A DNA stretch of 49,605 nucleotides from a bacterium (GTDB lineage: Bacteria > Acidobacteriota > Aminicenantia > Aminicenantales > Aminicenantaceae). This document shows, one piece after another, positions 8,560 through 16,082 of the stretch (positions within the stretch are counted from its first letter, which is position 1; each line of letters opens with the position of its first letter). The position numbers were made by a program, and so were the translations under genes. The stretch spans positions 1 through 49,605 of the forward strand of contig JAGXKI010000014.1 in the NCBI GenBank assembly GCA_018335295.1. The letters are read 5' to 3'. The notes beneath the pieces were generated by a model that had not been told where the DNA came from, did not search any database, and saw nothing but the letters and a program-made list of their open reading frames with translations.

Positions 8560-9123
8560 ATGAGTGTGCTTTTTATTCTGGCTTTAGCTTTGGCCTTGGC
8601 CATGGATGCTTTTACGGTGAGCCTGGGGGTGAGCTTCAGTCTAAGAAAAATCACATTGAGACAGGTTTTTCGCATGTCCTTACATTTTGGGTTCTTCCAG
8701 TTTTTAATGGCTTATTGGGGATGGCTTTTGGGACAAACTTTCCTGAAATACATTCAGACCTTTGATCATTGGGTGGCTTTCGGCCTTCTCTCTTTTGTGG
8801 GAGGAAAAATGATTTATGAATCTTTAACCCGTACCCAAAACTATTCCACAAAGAGGTCCGATCCTACGGCCGGCTTTTATTTGATTTTTCTTTCCGTGGC
8901 CACCAGCATAGATGCATTGGCCGCAGGGTTGAGTTTGGCCGCCCTTCATTCTTCCATCTTTTATCCATCTCTGGTTATCGGGATAGTGGCTTTTCTGATG
9001 AGCTTCATAGGGGCTCGGATGGGGAGAGTTCTGGGAAGGCTGATCGGCCGACGGGCCGAAATATTAGGGGGAATCATCCTAATCATCATAGGATTAAAGA
9101 TCTTAAGAGATCATCTTTTTTAG
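8560..9123 (+). CDS. mntP: MntP-family manganese efflux pump
   Basis: A 187-residue, six-helix inner-membrane protein of the MntP/YebN family, which exports Mn(II). The family's acidic intramembrane motifs are present: MDAFTVSLG in helix 1 and SIDALAAGLS in the second half, reflecting an internal duplication. Length matches the family. The 200-nt upstream region holds a dispersed palindrome, and I could not find a yybP-ykoY manganese riboswitch there. The exported VOC protein starts 29 nt downstream. Confidence 0.92.
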   Translation: MSVLFILALALALAMDAFTVSLGVSFSLRKITLRQVFRMSLHFGFFQFLMAYWGWLLGQTFLKYIQTFDHWVAFGLLSFVGGKMIYESLTRTQNYSTKRSDPTAGFYLIFLSVATSIDALAAGLSLAALHSSIFYPSLVIGIVAFLMSFIGARMGRVLGRLIGRRAEILGGIILIIIGLKILRDHLF

Positions 9124-9152
9124 TAAATATCCACCCTCGAAAGGAGGATAAA

Positions 9153-9623
9153 ATGAAAGCAAGTCTCATCGGGATACTGGTCTTGGTGCTGGCGGGAATT
9201 CCCGCTTTCGGTAACGGTAAGGGGGATTCAGTCCCCAAAGATTCCTCCCCAAAAAACAACCCGGTGAAGGGGAGCGGGATCATTTTTTTCACCACTGAAG
9301 AATTAGAGAAGATCAGAAATTTTTATATCTCCGAAGTTGGATGTGAGTTGTGGCTGGACCAGGGGACCTGCCTTGTTTTCCGCTACGGGAATTTACTTTT
9401 GGGATTTTGCAAAGGAGAACAAGCCGATACAGAAAGCACTCTCACCTTTTTCTACCCCAAAAAAGAGGGTGTGGACCGGATGTATGAGAAATTCAAAGAC
9501 AAAGCCCAATCTCCACCCCAAGAGAATCCCCAATACCGAATCTATCATTTCTATACCCAAGATCCCGAAGGCCGGTCCGTGGAATTCCAGTGCTTCCTTC
9601 ATCCCCTCGATTGGGAATTTTAA
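9153..9623 (+). CDS. exported VOC (glyoxalase/bleomycin-resistance fold) protein
   Basis: A 156-residue protein with a signal peptide (MKASLIGILVLVLAGIPAFG) and a short polar linker. One vicinal-oxygen-chelate-like domain follows, with IIFFTTEELEKIRNFYISEV as the first strand-helix unit and RIYHFYTQDPEGRSVEFQCF as the last. The terminal DPEGRSVEFQ pattern is typical of VOC proteins, where Glu can bind metal. The ribosome site AAAGGAGGAT lies just upstream of 9153. The chemistry is unknown. A VOC domain sent out of the cytoplasm is uncommon. It converges on the TonB receptor gene at 9724. Confidence 0.72.
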   Translation: MKASLIGILVLVLAGIPAFGNGKGDSVPKDSSPKNNPVKGSGIIFFTTEELEKIRNFYISEVGCELWLDQGTCLVFRYGNLLLGFCKGEQADTESTLTFFYPKKEGVDRMYEKFKDKAQSPPQENPQYRIYHFYTQDPEGRSVEFQCFLHPLDWEF

Positions 9624-9723
9624 GTGCTGGGCTTTTTTATTCAAGGAGTTAATATTGGCCTCGGTTTCGGCGATTTGTCCTTTTGCGGGGTGCCAGGAAA
9701 AAAGAGGGATGAGAAAGGAAATC

Positions 9724-12006
9724 TCAGAAAGAGAATTCGATGCCCGCGTAGATGGACCTGGGTTTTGCTGGACCGTACACATATCCAGAATCCCTTTCCA
9801 ACCCTCTGTCCAAGTCTGGCTGGTAGGAGTCCAAGAGATTGTAGGTTCCTAAAAAGAGAATGACTTTATAGTGGGAAGTGATGGGAAAAGGTCTGTGGAG
9901 TTTGGCATCCATCACCAGGAAAGGCTGAGTGGTTTCCAGCCTGTCTTCAGGGATGTATCCCGCAAAATGAGGCACTTTCATTTTTCCTGTGTATTCTGCT
10001 GACAACTCCACACACAACAGTTTAGAATTGGTGTAGTTCAACCGGGCATATCCATAGGAACCCGGAGTTCTGAAAAAATACTTGGTATGAAAGTCAGGTT
10101 CGGGTTTTTCCCGTCGGCTTTTCTGAAAAGTCCAGCCCGCACTCCAGGACAAACGGCTTCCTCGTTTGTACCCCAAATCAATGGACACTCCGTAGACCCG
10201 AGAATCAGGACCGTTGATTCGCTCGAAAACAAGGGCGTTTTCTCTGGGGTCGTATTCTTTTTTGGAGAGGGTGAAGCTGTCGGTGAGAAGAGTGAAAAAA
10301 CCTTCTATGCTGAGCTGTAGAACGTTTTGTCCTATCTGTCTTCCGAAATCGATTCCTGAACTCAAACTGTAAGAGGTTTCTTCCTTTAGGTCTGAGGAGT
10401 TTTCGATGATCATTCCTTGCCCTCCTACCTGGGTGATGTGTAGGTCTTCGTTGAATATCTGGGGAGCTCGGAAGCCTGTGGAAAAGGTGGTTCTCCAGGC
10501 GATATCCGAAGTGAAATTGACCAGCAAACTCATCCTCGGGTTGAAAATGAAGTGATCCACCATCGAATGCCGGCTCACTCTTATTCCGGCGAGAAGAGAG
10601 AAAGTATCACTCAGTTTGACATCATCCTGAAGGAAAAGGCCTAATTCGTTGTATTCATCGTCGATAATCCGGTTGTACCCTAAAGCTTTGTCCTGGAGGT
10701 TTTCTCCTTTGAACTGTGCCCCCAGAGTGAAAAGATGGGAATCTGTTTGGTAATTGACCTGGGCGTTGAGGAAAAGAACTGGATTTTGGGTGGCTCCGTA
10801 AGCATTGGGATCTTTGTGAGCGCCGTAATAAGTTTCTCTTTTGGCATTCATTATAGAGAAGGAAAGGTTGTAGTAGAGGTTCTGTTTGAGGTAGTGGTCC
10901 CAATCAGCAGAAAATTCCACTAAGTCCGACTTGATCCATTCGGCTAGATTGGCTTCATGGGGCGGCTTTTCAAACATGTCTCCTCCTCTTCTTTCTTCGT
11001 GTATCCGGAAAAACCCCAATTTGAGCCGCCCTTTGAGCTTGGGAAAATGATTGTACAAATTCAGCCCGAAGGAAGTGTTTTTCAACTTTCCCAGTTCAGA
11101 GAAATTATCTCCGTTGAGCTCCACTGGAGCTCTGTTTTTGTAATCGGCAAACAGGAATCCTTTGGTGTTTCCTCCTTCGCTGACCAAAGTGCTGCGGAAT
11201 CCTACATTGGTGAAGGGATTCCCAGCTATAGATTCCTGGTGCATTTCTACCGAAGTTTGGTTGGATTGAGGTTCCTTCGTGATGACATTGACCACTCCAG
11301 CCACAGCGTTGCCTCCGTAAAGCGAGGAACCTCCTCCTTTGACCACTTCAACCCTGTCTATCATTTCTGAAGGAAGCTGTTCCAGACCGTAAACTCCGAT
11401 CATGGAGCTGAAAACGGGAGAATTGTTAATGAGGATCTGGGAGTATTTTCCTTCCAGTCCATTGATACGGACCTGGGTGAAATTGCAGTTCTGACATTTG
11501 TTTTCCACCCTGACTCCCGTGGTCAGAGAGAGGGAATCGGCCAGGTTCTGAGCCTGTTTTTGTTTAATATCCCGGTGAGAGATGACTTCTGTCTTCACAG
11601 GGACCTCGGCATAAAGTTTTTCGGTCCGGGTGGCTGTTACCACCACTTCTTCAGAGAGCTTTTTGGAAAGAATGACGTGGAAATGAGTTTTATCCTTTCT
11701 CAATTGAAATGAGTCGGATATGAAATCCATGTAATCATCTGCGTAGACTTCGATATGATAATTTCCTTGCTTGATACCCGTGAATTTGAAATGACCGGAT
11801 TCGTCTGTTGGAACAGATATTCCCAATTCTGGAATAAGCACAATGGCGTTGGGAACAGGCTCTTCGTCCATGTTTTCCACAGTTCCCTGGATCATAAAGG
11901 CATTTGCTCTTTTGTGTCGGTGTTGATGCTGTTGATTTTGGGCGAAAGTGAAAGGGGAAATGAGTGCTGTTGTGATTAACAGTATGATGAATGATTTGTG
12001 TTTCAT
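9724..12006 (-). CDS. TonB-dependent outer-membrane receptor with N-terminal carboxypeptidase-regulatory-like domain
   Basis: A 760-residue receptor. It starts MKHKSFIILLITTALISPFTFA (signal peptide) at 12006, behind the ribosome site AAAGGAGGAGAA. The frame continues upstream to 12078, but that part lacks support. The domains are a histidine-rich segment right after the signal (QHQHRHKR), a CarboxypepD_reg-like beta domain, a TonB-box/plug region (VVVTATRTEKLY, then VEVVKGGGSSLYGG) and a 22-strand-type barrel ending in aromatic F. The plug carries a CQNC pair. The small CPAC membrane protein lies 84 nt upstream and is probably cotranscribed. The His and Cys features suggest a metal or metal-complex substrate, but this is inference. 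Confidence 0.9.
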   Translation of the reverse strand: MKHKSFIILLITTALISPFTFAQNQQHQHRHKRANAFMIQGTVENMDEEPVPNAIVLIPELGISVPTDESGHFKFTGIKQGNYHIEVYADDYMDFISDSFQLRKDKTHFHVILSKKLSEEVVVTATRTEKLYAEVPVKTEVISHRDIKQKQAQNLADSLSLTTGVRVENKCQNCNFTQVRINGLEGKYSQILINNSPVFSSMIGVYGLEQLPSEMIDRVEVVKGGGSSLYGGNAVAGVVNVITKEPQSNQTSVEMHQESIAGNPFTNVGFRSTLVSEGGNTKGFLFADYKNRAPVELNGDNFSELGKLKNTSFGLNLYNHFPKLKGRLKLGFFRIHEERRGGDMFEKPPHEANLAEWIKSDLVEFSADWDHYLKQNLYYNLSFSIMNAKRETYYGAHKDPNAYGATQNPVLFLNAQVNYQTDSHLFTLGAQFKGENLQDKALGYNRIIDDEYNELGLFLQDDVKLSDTFSLLAGIRVSRHSMVDHFIFNPRMSLLVNFTSDIAWRTTFSTGFRAPQIFNEDLHITQVGGQGMIIENSSDLKEETSYSLSSGIDFGRQIGQNVLQLSIEGFFTLLTDSFTLSKKEYDPRENALVFERINGPDSRVYGVSIDLGYKRGSRLSWSAGWTFQKSRREKPEPDFHTKYFFRTPGSYGYARLNYTNSKLLCVELSAEYTGKMKVPHFAGYIPEDRLETTQPFLVMDAKLHRPFPITSHYKVILFLGTYNLLDSYQPDLDRGLERDSGYVYGPAKPRSIYAGIEFSF

Positions 12007-12090
12007 TGTTCTCCTCCTTTGACAGTTTTGCTGTGCAGTGATGGATTCTATTGCCTGTTTTTCAGGGTAGAATTTCAAAGATGGAAAAAG

Positions 12091-12369
12091 TTAAATTTGA
12101 GGAGGAGAACGGGAGGAAGGATGAATAATGGAGATATAAGTGTAATGAAATGTTTCAACGGTTTTGAGTGAGCCCAGTATGGAAGGCTGAGGGAGAAAAG
12201 CGAAATGAATCTGGCTGGTAGTGAGAGAGGAAGCCTGGAACTGACAGGCTGGACAGTTATCATTCCTGTGGAGGTTTTTATCCGTGTGGAAGAAATTTAT
12301 AAACAGTGTGACGAAAAGGAATACAAACAGGAATGCCAGATTTAGAGCTCTTTTTCTTCCCTCGATCAT
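12091..12369 (-). CDS. small membrane-anchored protein with CPAC motif
   Basis: A 92-residue protein with one hydrophobic N-terminal helix (residues about 9-28), then FFHTDKNLHRNDNCPACQFQ. Histidines and a CxxC pair would sit outside the cytoplasm. The pattern looks like small conserved proteins found next to TonB receptors, but I cannot name the family. The start ATG at 12369 lies 8 nt after the -10 box, so the mRNA is leaderless or nearly so. It shares a direction and probably a transcript with the TonB receptor at 9724-12006, and may help metal capture or redox handling at the envelope. Confidence 0.6.
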   Translation of the reverse strand: MIEGRKRALNLAFLFVFLFVTLFINFFHTDKNLHRNDNCPACQFQASSLTTSQIHFAFLPQPSILGSLKTVETFHYTYISIIHPSSRSPPQI

Positions 12370-12377
12370 TTTTTCAG

Positions 12378-12406
12378 ATTATAGCAAATCCCATCTAGAT
12401 TCGCAA
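12378..12406 (-). promoter_or_regulatory. sigma70-type promoter for the CPAC protein-TonB receptor unit
   Basis: Read leftward: TTGCGA (12406-12401), a 17-nt spacer and a perfect TATAAT (12383-12378). The expected start point (about 12371) falls 1-3 nt before the ATG at 12369. Confidence 0.7.
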
Positions 12407-12437
12407 TTATGTGTTGTCTTGACATTTTTTTCTTTTT

Positions 12438-12487
12438 GTCATTCCTGCAAAGCATGTCCCCGTGAAAACGGGGAGGAGGAATCCAGA
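12438..12487. repeat. dispersed palindromic element, copy 2
   Basis: TCATTCCT near the left end and AGGAATCCAG near the right end enclose a perfect 6-bp stem with a GAAA loop (CCCCGT/ACGGGG, 12458-12473). It shares its end words with the elements at 8430-8516 and 46424-46490. Confidence 0.55.
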
Positions 12488-12564
12488 TATAAGATGAATT
12501 CAGTATCTATTTTCGAACTAAGTTTCAGGGGAAAATGTTATAATGTAAGATATGACCCTATTCT

Positions 12565-14529
12565 TTACAGGTCCAGTTGGATTCCTCCATAGAGAGAAAA
12601 ACCGGGGGTGCCGTAGCCTTTGATCATCTCGTATTCCTTATCCAACAGGTTTTCCAGGCGGCAGAAGATTTGGAGAGAAGGGCTGAAATCATAGGAGAGG
12701 ACTCCGTTGACCAGGGGATATCCCGGCATGGTCACAGGCTTGGATACCCATCCCATGTAGAAAAGGTCTTTTCTTTGGCCCATATAGATAAAGGAGAGTG
12801 AAAGATGGGCTTTCTGGAGAAAGTGGAGACGGAAATTCCCGGTTAATTTGTGCTGGGGCCTTCTCAGAAGTCGATCTCCTGTTTTTTTGTCTCGGGCATC
12901 GGTGTAAGTATAGGAAGAAGAGAGAGAGATTTCATTTATAGGTTGGAATCGGAATGACCATTCGGTTCCCCGGGAATAAGCTTGGGCGACATTGATATAA
13001 CCTCGGCCGGAACGAAAATCGATGAGGTTTTTGTACTGGTTGGAAAAGTAGGTGGCGGAGAGTTCCAGTTTATCTTGGAAGAGTTTCTGTTCGACGCCCA
13101 AGTCCCAGCCTCGAGCTCTTTCTGGATTCAAATCCGGGTTTCCAATAGGCCCCCATAGGGTAGCCGGTGCATAAAGCTGGTAGAGAGACGGAGATTTAAA
13201 AGCCGTTCCCAGGGTGGCTTTGAACCGGGTTCCCGTGCTTTGGATGAGGTAAGAAGGGGCGACCCGGTAGGTGAGGGCGGTTCCGGCCTGGCTGTGGTAG
13301 TCCAAACGCCCCCCAATGGTGAAAAAGAAGCGCTGAGCCCTTTGCATCTGGTCCTGAATATAGATGCCTATGTTGCGGGCTGTTTGAGAGGGGAAAAGAC
13401 TGGAAAAAGATCCAAAAAGGCTCTGGGAATGATATTCGGATTGACCTTTTTCTTCCTGAAATTCCACTCCCCAGGTGAGAGTGTGGGTAGGGTGCAGGAG
13501 GAGGTTGTTCTGCCAGTCCAGATTCCACTTGCTGCTATGATATTGGCTGTTAGAGGAATTGTAGGGATGGGAATCATCGGTCGGATTCTGGTGGGTCCGG
13601 TCAAAGCCTACATAGGAAATAGAGAGCTTTTGTTCCCATCGGTTGTTGATAAATTCACCGTGGAGCTGTCCTTTCACAAAATGGTTGTTGTATTTTTGGG
13701 TGTAGTTGGGATCGTCTCCGTAGGGGCCTCCGTAATTGTCGAGCTCTGTTTCGGAATTGGTGGAACGAAGGATCAGGTCGAAATCCAGGTTAGAGGTGAG
13801 GGAGGCTCCGAGGCGGGCTGAGAGATTCAGGTTTCGGTAGCCATCTCTTTCCTCGTTTCCTTCATACAGGGTGTTGGCAGCCGAAAAGCCTTGAGTCCGG
13901 GAATGGGAAGCTCCCAGAGAATAGTGAAACCAATCTGTGCTCCCGCTGAGGCGGGCCTCTCCGGAGAAAGTTTCATAGGAACCTCCTTGAGTGCGGAGAT
14001 GGAGAGAGGGTTTTCCCTTTCCTTTTTGGGTGAGGATGTTGATGACACCTCCCATGGCGTCGGACCCGTAGAGAGTGCTTTGGGGGCCTCTGAGGATTTC
14101 TACCCGTTCCACGTTTTCTACAGTCAGATGAGCCAGGTCGTAAGAACGGGCTGGAGTGATGGGATCGTTGACTTCAACCCCGTCTATCATCACCAGGGTG
14201 TGTTCGGAATTGGCGCCGCGTAGAAGAATGGAAGACGCACTTCCTCGTGGCCCGCTCTGGGTTACATGAAGTCCCTGGATTTCTTTCAGAGCTTCCACTA
14301 CGGTGGACTTTTTGCTTTGTTCGAGTTCTTCCTGGGTGACCACGGTGATGGAGCTGGCCACCTCCTGGCTGGGAGTTTCCACACGGGTGGCTGTGACCAC
14401 GATTTCATGCTGGAGAGATGAAGATTGGGATTTTGCTTTTTGAGAATCGTCTGAAGATTCATCTCCTATAAGAAAAGGAGAAAAGAGAAGGGCGAAGACG
14501 AGGACCACACAGTAAATTTTGAAACGCAT
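12565..14529 (-). CDS. btuB: TonB-dependent cobalamin receptor BtuB-like
   Basis: A 654-residue outer-membrane receptor with a signal peptide (MRFKIYCVVLVFALLFSPFL). The TonB box/plug reads HEIVVTATRVETPSQEVASS, and the plug end reads VERVEILRGPQSTLYGSDAM. A 22-strand-type barrel ends in LYGGIQLDL. The plug sequence is typical of BtuB. Assignment to vitamin B12 uptake rests mainly on the cobalamin riboswitch with terminator just upstream (14600-14800). The ribosome site AGGAGG lies 8 nt before ATG 14529. No BtuCDF genes are adjacent, so the inner-membrane step is encoded elsewhere. Confidence 0.92.
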   Translation of the reverse strand: MRFKIYCVVLVFALLFSPFLIGDESSDDSQKAKSQSSSLQHEIVVTATRVETPSQEVASSITVVTQEELEQSKKSTVVEALKEIQGLHVTQSGPRGSASSILLRGANSEHTLVMIDGVEVNDPITPARSYDLAHLTVENVERVEILRGPQSTLYGSDAMGGVINILTQKGKGKPSLHLRTQGGSYETFSGEARLSGSTDWFHYSLGASHSRTQGFSAANTLYEGNEERDGYRNLNLSARLGASLTSNLDFDLILRSTNSETELDNYGGPYGDDPNYTQKYNNHFVKGQLHGEFINNRWEQKLSISYVGFDRTHQNPTDDSHPYNSSNSQYHSSKWNLDWQNNLLLHPTHTLTWGVEFQEEKGQSEYHSQSLFGSFSSLFPSQTARNIGIYIQDQMQRAQRFFFTIGGRLDYHSQAGTALTYRVAPSYLIQSTGTRFKATLGTAFKSPSLYQLYAPATLWGPIGNPDLNPERARGWDLGVEQKLFQDKLELSATYFSNQYKNLIDFRSGRGYINVAQAYSRGTEWSFRFQPINEISLSSSYTYTDARDKKTGDRLLRRPQHKLTGNFRLHFLQKAHLSLSFIYMGQRKDLFYMGWVSKPVTMPGYPLVNGVLSYDFSPSLQIFCRLENLLDKEYEMIKGYGTPGFSLYGGIQLDL

Positions 14530-14599
14530 CGTTTAAACCTCCTATCATATATGTCCCCGCTTCGAGTGGAAAATTCTGTTTTGGTGGGTTGGTGTTAAC

Positions 14600-14637
14600 A
14601 AAAAAAGAGCCCCAACCTTCCACCCGAAGATGGGCTG
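14600..14637 (-). terminator. intrinsic terminator of the cobalamin riboswitch
   Basis: Read leftward: AGCCC and GGGCT form the lower stem and CTTC/GAAG the upper stem around a 5-nt loop. CTTTTTTTG follows immediately. It sits between the aptamer and btuB, so B12 binding likely acts by premature termination. Confidence 0.75.
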
Positions 14638-14644
14638 AGGAGTT

Positions 14645-14800
14645 TGAGGAAGGTGTCCTGACTCGCGGTTCTTCCTCGCTCCCGGCCTTCCCGTCCTCCC
14701 ACGGAGGACAGTGGCATTTCGGGAACTCGTCGCCGCTTACAGTAGCGGGGGCTGTGTCCGATTCTCACGGACTTCCCTTCACTTCAAACTCTTATCCTTA
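14645..14800 (-). ncRNA. cobalamin (adenosylcobalamin-type) riboswitch
   Basis: Read leftward, the conserved elements appear in order: GGGAAGTCCGTGAGAATCGG, CAGCCCCCGCTACTGTAA, the B12-box core GCCACTG (14715-14709), GGGAAGGCCGGGAGCGAGGA and the 3' end GAGTCAGGACACC (14664-14652). Outer edges are approximate. It controls btuB through the terminator at 14600-14637. Confidence 0.93.
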
Positions 14801-14871
14801 AAAATCCTGATTTTACCAGGCTAATTAAGGAAAATTTATTCTATCTTCCTGGAAAGGGAATGTCAAGCTGA

Positions 14872-15158
14872 TTCTTGCGTTACTTGCGTTGATAGCGTTG
14901 ATTGCGTTACTTGGGTTACTTGCGTTGATTGCGCTTAAAGAAAGCGAGAAAGGCGAGAAAAGAAAGAAGAGTTTATTGCGTTTATCTAGTCTATCTGGTC
15001 AATTTCGTCTGTTTGGTTGATTCAGTTGAATTCACTCAACTTTAACCTCAACCTCAACCTGAACCTATATTCTTCTCAACCTAAACTTATTGACAGTTTA
15101 ACAATAAAGCAATTCAACGGTGAATCTTTTTGACTTTTGAGTTTTGAATTTTGAATAA
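14872..15158 (+). repeat. mosaic intergenic repeat, copy A
   Basis: Modules in order: tandem TTGCGTTGAT-like units, GCGAGAAAGGCGAGAAAAG, TTTATTGCGTTTATCTAGTC, a core with GGTTGATTCAGTTGAATTCA, four AACCTC-like hexamers, and a tail with CAATTCAACGGTGAATC and TTTTTGACTTTTGA. It lies just downstream of nikR. The core is nearly identical to copy B on the other side of nikR. Confidence 0.85.
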
Positions 15159-15161
15159 ACT

Positions 15162-15581
15162 CTATGTGAGATCGGTGCCTGTGGTGGTCATGGTGAGTTT
15201 TCCGTGTTTCACACTTCGGGTGCTCAGGAGTTCATTGGCGATTTTCTTCAACACCGAGCTTTTCCCTTTGAGGATGATGACCTCCAGGCAGTTATGATGA
15301 TCCAGATGAATGTGGGTGGAGGTAATCACGGCATTGATATGTTGATGCTGGATATGGGTGAGGGTTTCAGAGATCTCTCTTCGTTCGTGACTGTAAACCA
15401 GATTGAGAATGCCAACGGTTTCCTTTTCTGGAGCCTTCCATTCTTCGGATACCAGGCGGTCTCTGATGAGGTCACGGATGGCTTCGGAGCGGGTCTTGTA
15501 CCCCATCTTTTCGGTCAATTCATCAAATTTTTCCAGAAGTTCATCTTCCAATGAAACACCAAACCGAGTGACTTTGCTCAT
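15162..15581 (-). CDS. nikR: nickel-responsive transcriptional regulator NikR
   Basis: A 139-residue repressor. The N-terminal ribbon-helix-helix (MSKVTRFGVSLEDELLEKFD, helix RSEAIRDLIRDRL) is followed by an ACT-like nickel-binding domain. The high-affinity square-planar nickel site is intact: His79, His90, His92 and Cys98 have the same spacing as His76/His87/His89/Cys95 in the E. coli protein. It is read away from the TonB-ECF operon at 16083 and is expected to repress it when nickel is plentiful. A matching palindrome lies in that promoter. Copies A and B of the mosaic repeat flank the gene. Confidence 0.96.
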   Translation of the reverse strand: MSKVTRFGVSLEDELLEKFDELTEKMGYKTRSEAIRDLIRDRLVSEEWKAPEKETVGILNLVYSHERREISETLTHIQHQHINAVITSTHIHLDHHNCLEVIILKGKSSVLKKIANELLSTRSVKHGKLTMTTTGTDLT

Positions 15582-15656
15582 TTTATTCCTCTCGGATGAG
15601 TTGATTTGTCATGTAGATTGATTTGAACATAATATTCTTCAAGGGAAAAGTCAAAC

Positions 15657-16008
15657 TATTTGCGTTCATTGCGTTGATTGCGTTTGTTGCGCCTAAAGAA
15701 AGCGAGAAAGGCGAGAAAAGAAAGAAGAGTTTTTTGCGTTTATCTAGTCTATCTGGTTAATTTCGTCTGTTTGGTTGATTCAGTTGAATTCACTCAACTT
15801 TAACCTCAACCTCAACCTCAACCTCAACCTCAACCTTAACCTGTATTAACTCAACCTCAGCTTATTAACAGTTTAACAATAAAGCAATTCAACAGTGAAT
15901 CATTTTGGAATTGGGGTCAGACCGAATATAAACATCTGATAATAATAGAAATAAGCAATAATCAGTGGAGCAATTCAACAAGGAATCTTTTTGACTTTTG
16001 AATTATTT
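15657..16008 (+). repeat. mosaic intergenic repeat, copy B
   Basis: Same module order as copy A, but with seven AACCTC-like hexamers (15802-15843) instead of four. The tail (CAATTCAAC ... TTTTTGACTTTTGAATT) occurs a second time at about 15970-16008. It ends close to the nickel-operon promoter. Confidence 0.85.
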
Positions 16009-16018
16009 TGGTTTGGGG

Positions 16019-16046
16019 TTGACATTTCCTCAATTGGTGTTATTAT
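16019..16046 (+). promoter_or_regulatory. sigma70-type promoter of the TonB-ECF operon
   Basis: TTGACA (16019-16024), a 16-nt spacer and TATTAT (16041-16046). It overlaps the palindrome at 16037-16063. Confidence 0.72.
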
Positions 16047-16063
16047 TTTTAAGTCCGTAACAC
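16037..16063 (+). promoter_or_regulatory. NikR operator candidate
   Basis: Inverted half-sites GTGTTA (16037-16042) and TAACAC (16058-16063) are separated by 15 nt, and the imperfect match extends one further base. This bipartite layout is like known NikR operators. The site covers the -10 box and start point, so bound NikR would block transcription. nikR itself is the neighbouring gene. Confidence 0.75.
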
Positions 16064-16082
16064 TTCTTAGGAGGAGTTTTTT

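Larger units (their letters stand above)
15582..16082. other. nikR / nickel receptor intergenic region
   Basis: This 501-nt gap holds no gene. It contains mosaic repeat copy B, a word GGGGTCAGACC (about 15914-15924) like those of REP-type elements, and the regulated promoter of the receptor operon near its right end. Confidence 0.7.

Noticed and set aside
12007-12078. 24-codon N-terminal extension of the TonB receptor
   Set aside because: It would hide the signal peptide; AAAGGAGGAGAA directly precedes ATG 12006.
13240-13821. Rightward frame of 193 codons opposite btuB
   Set aside because: Antisense shadow; btuB is clearly the coding strand.
15802-15843. CRISPR-like array
   Set aside because: Only directly repeated AACCTC hexamers with no spacers, and no cas genes.
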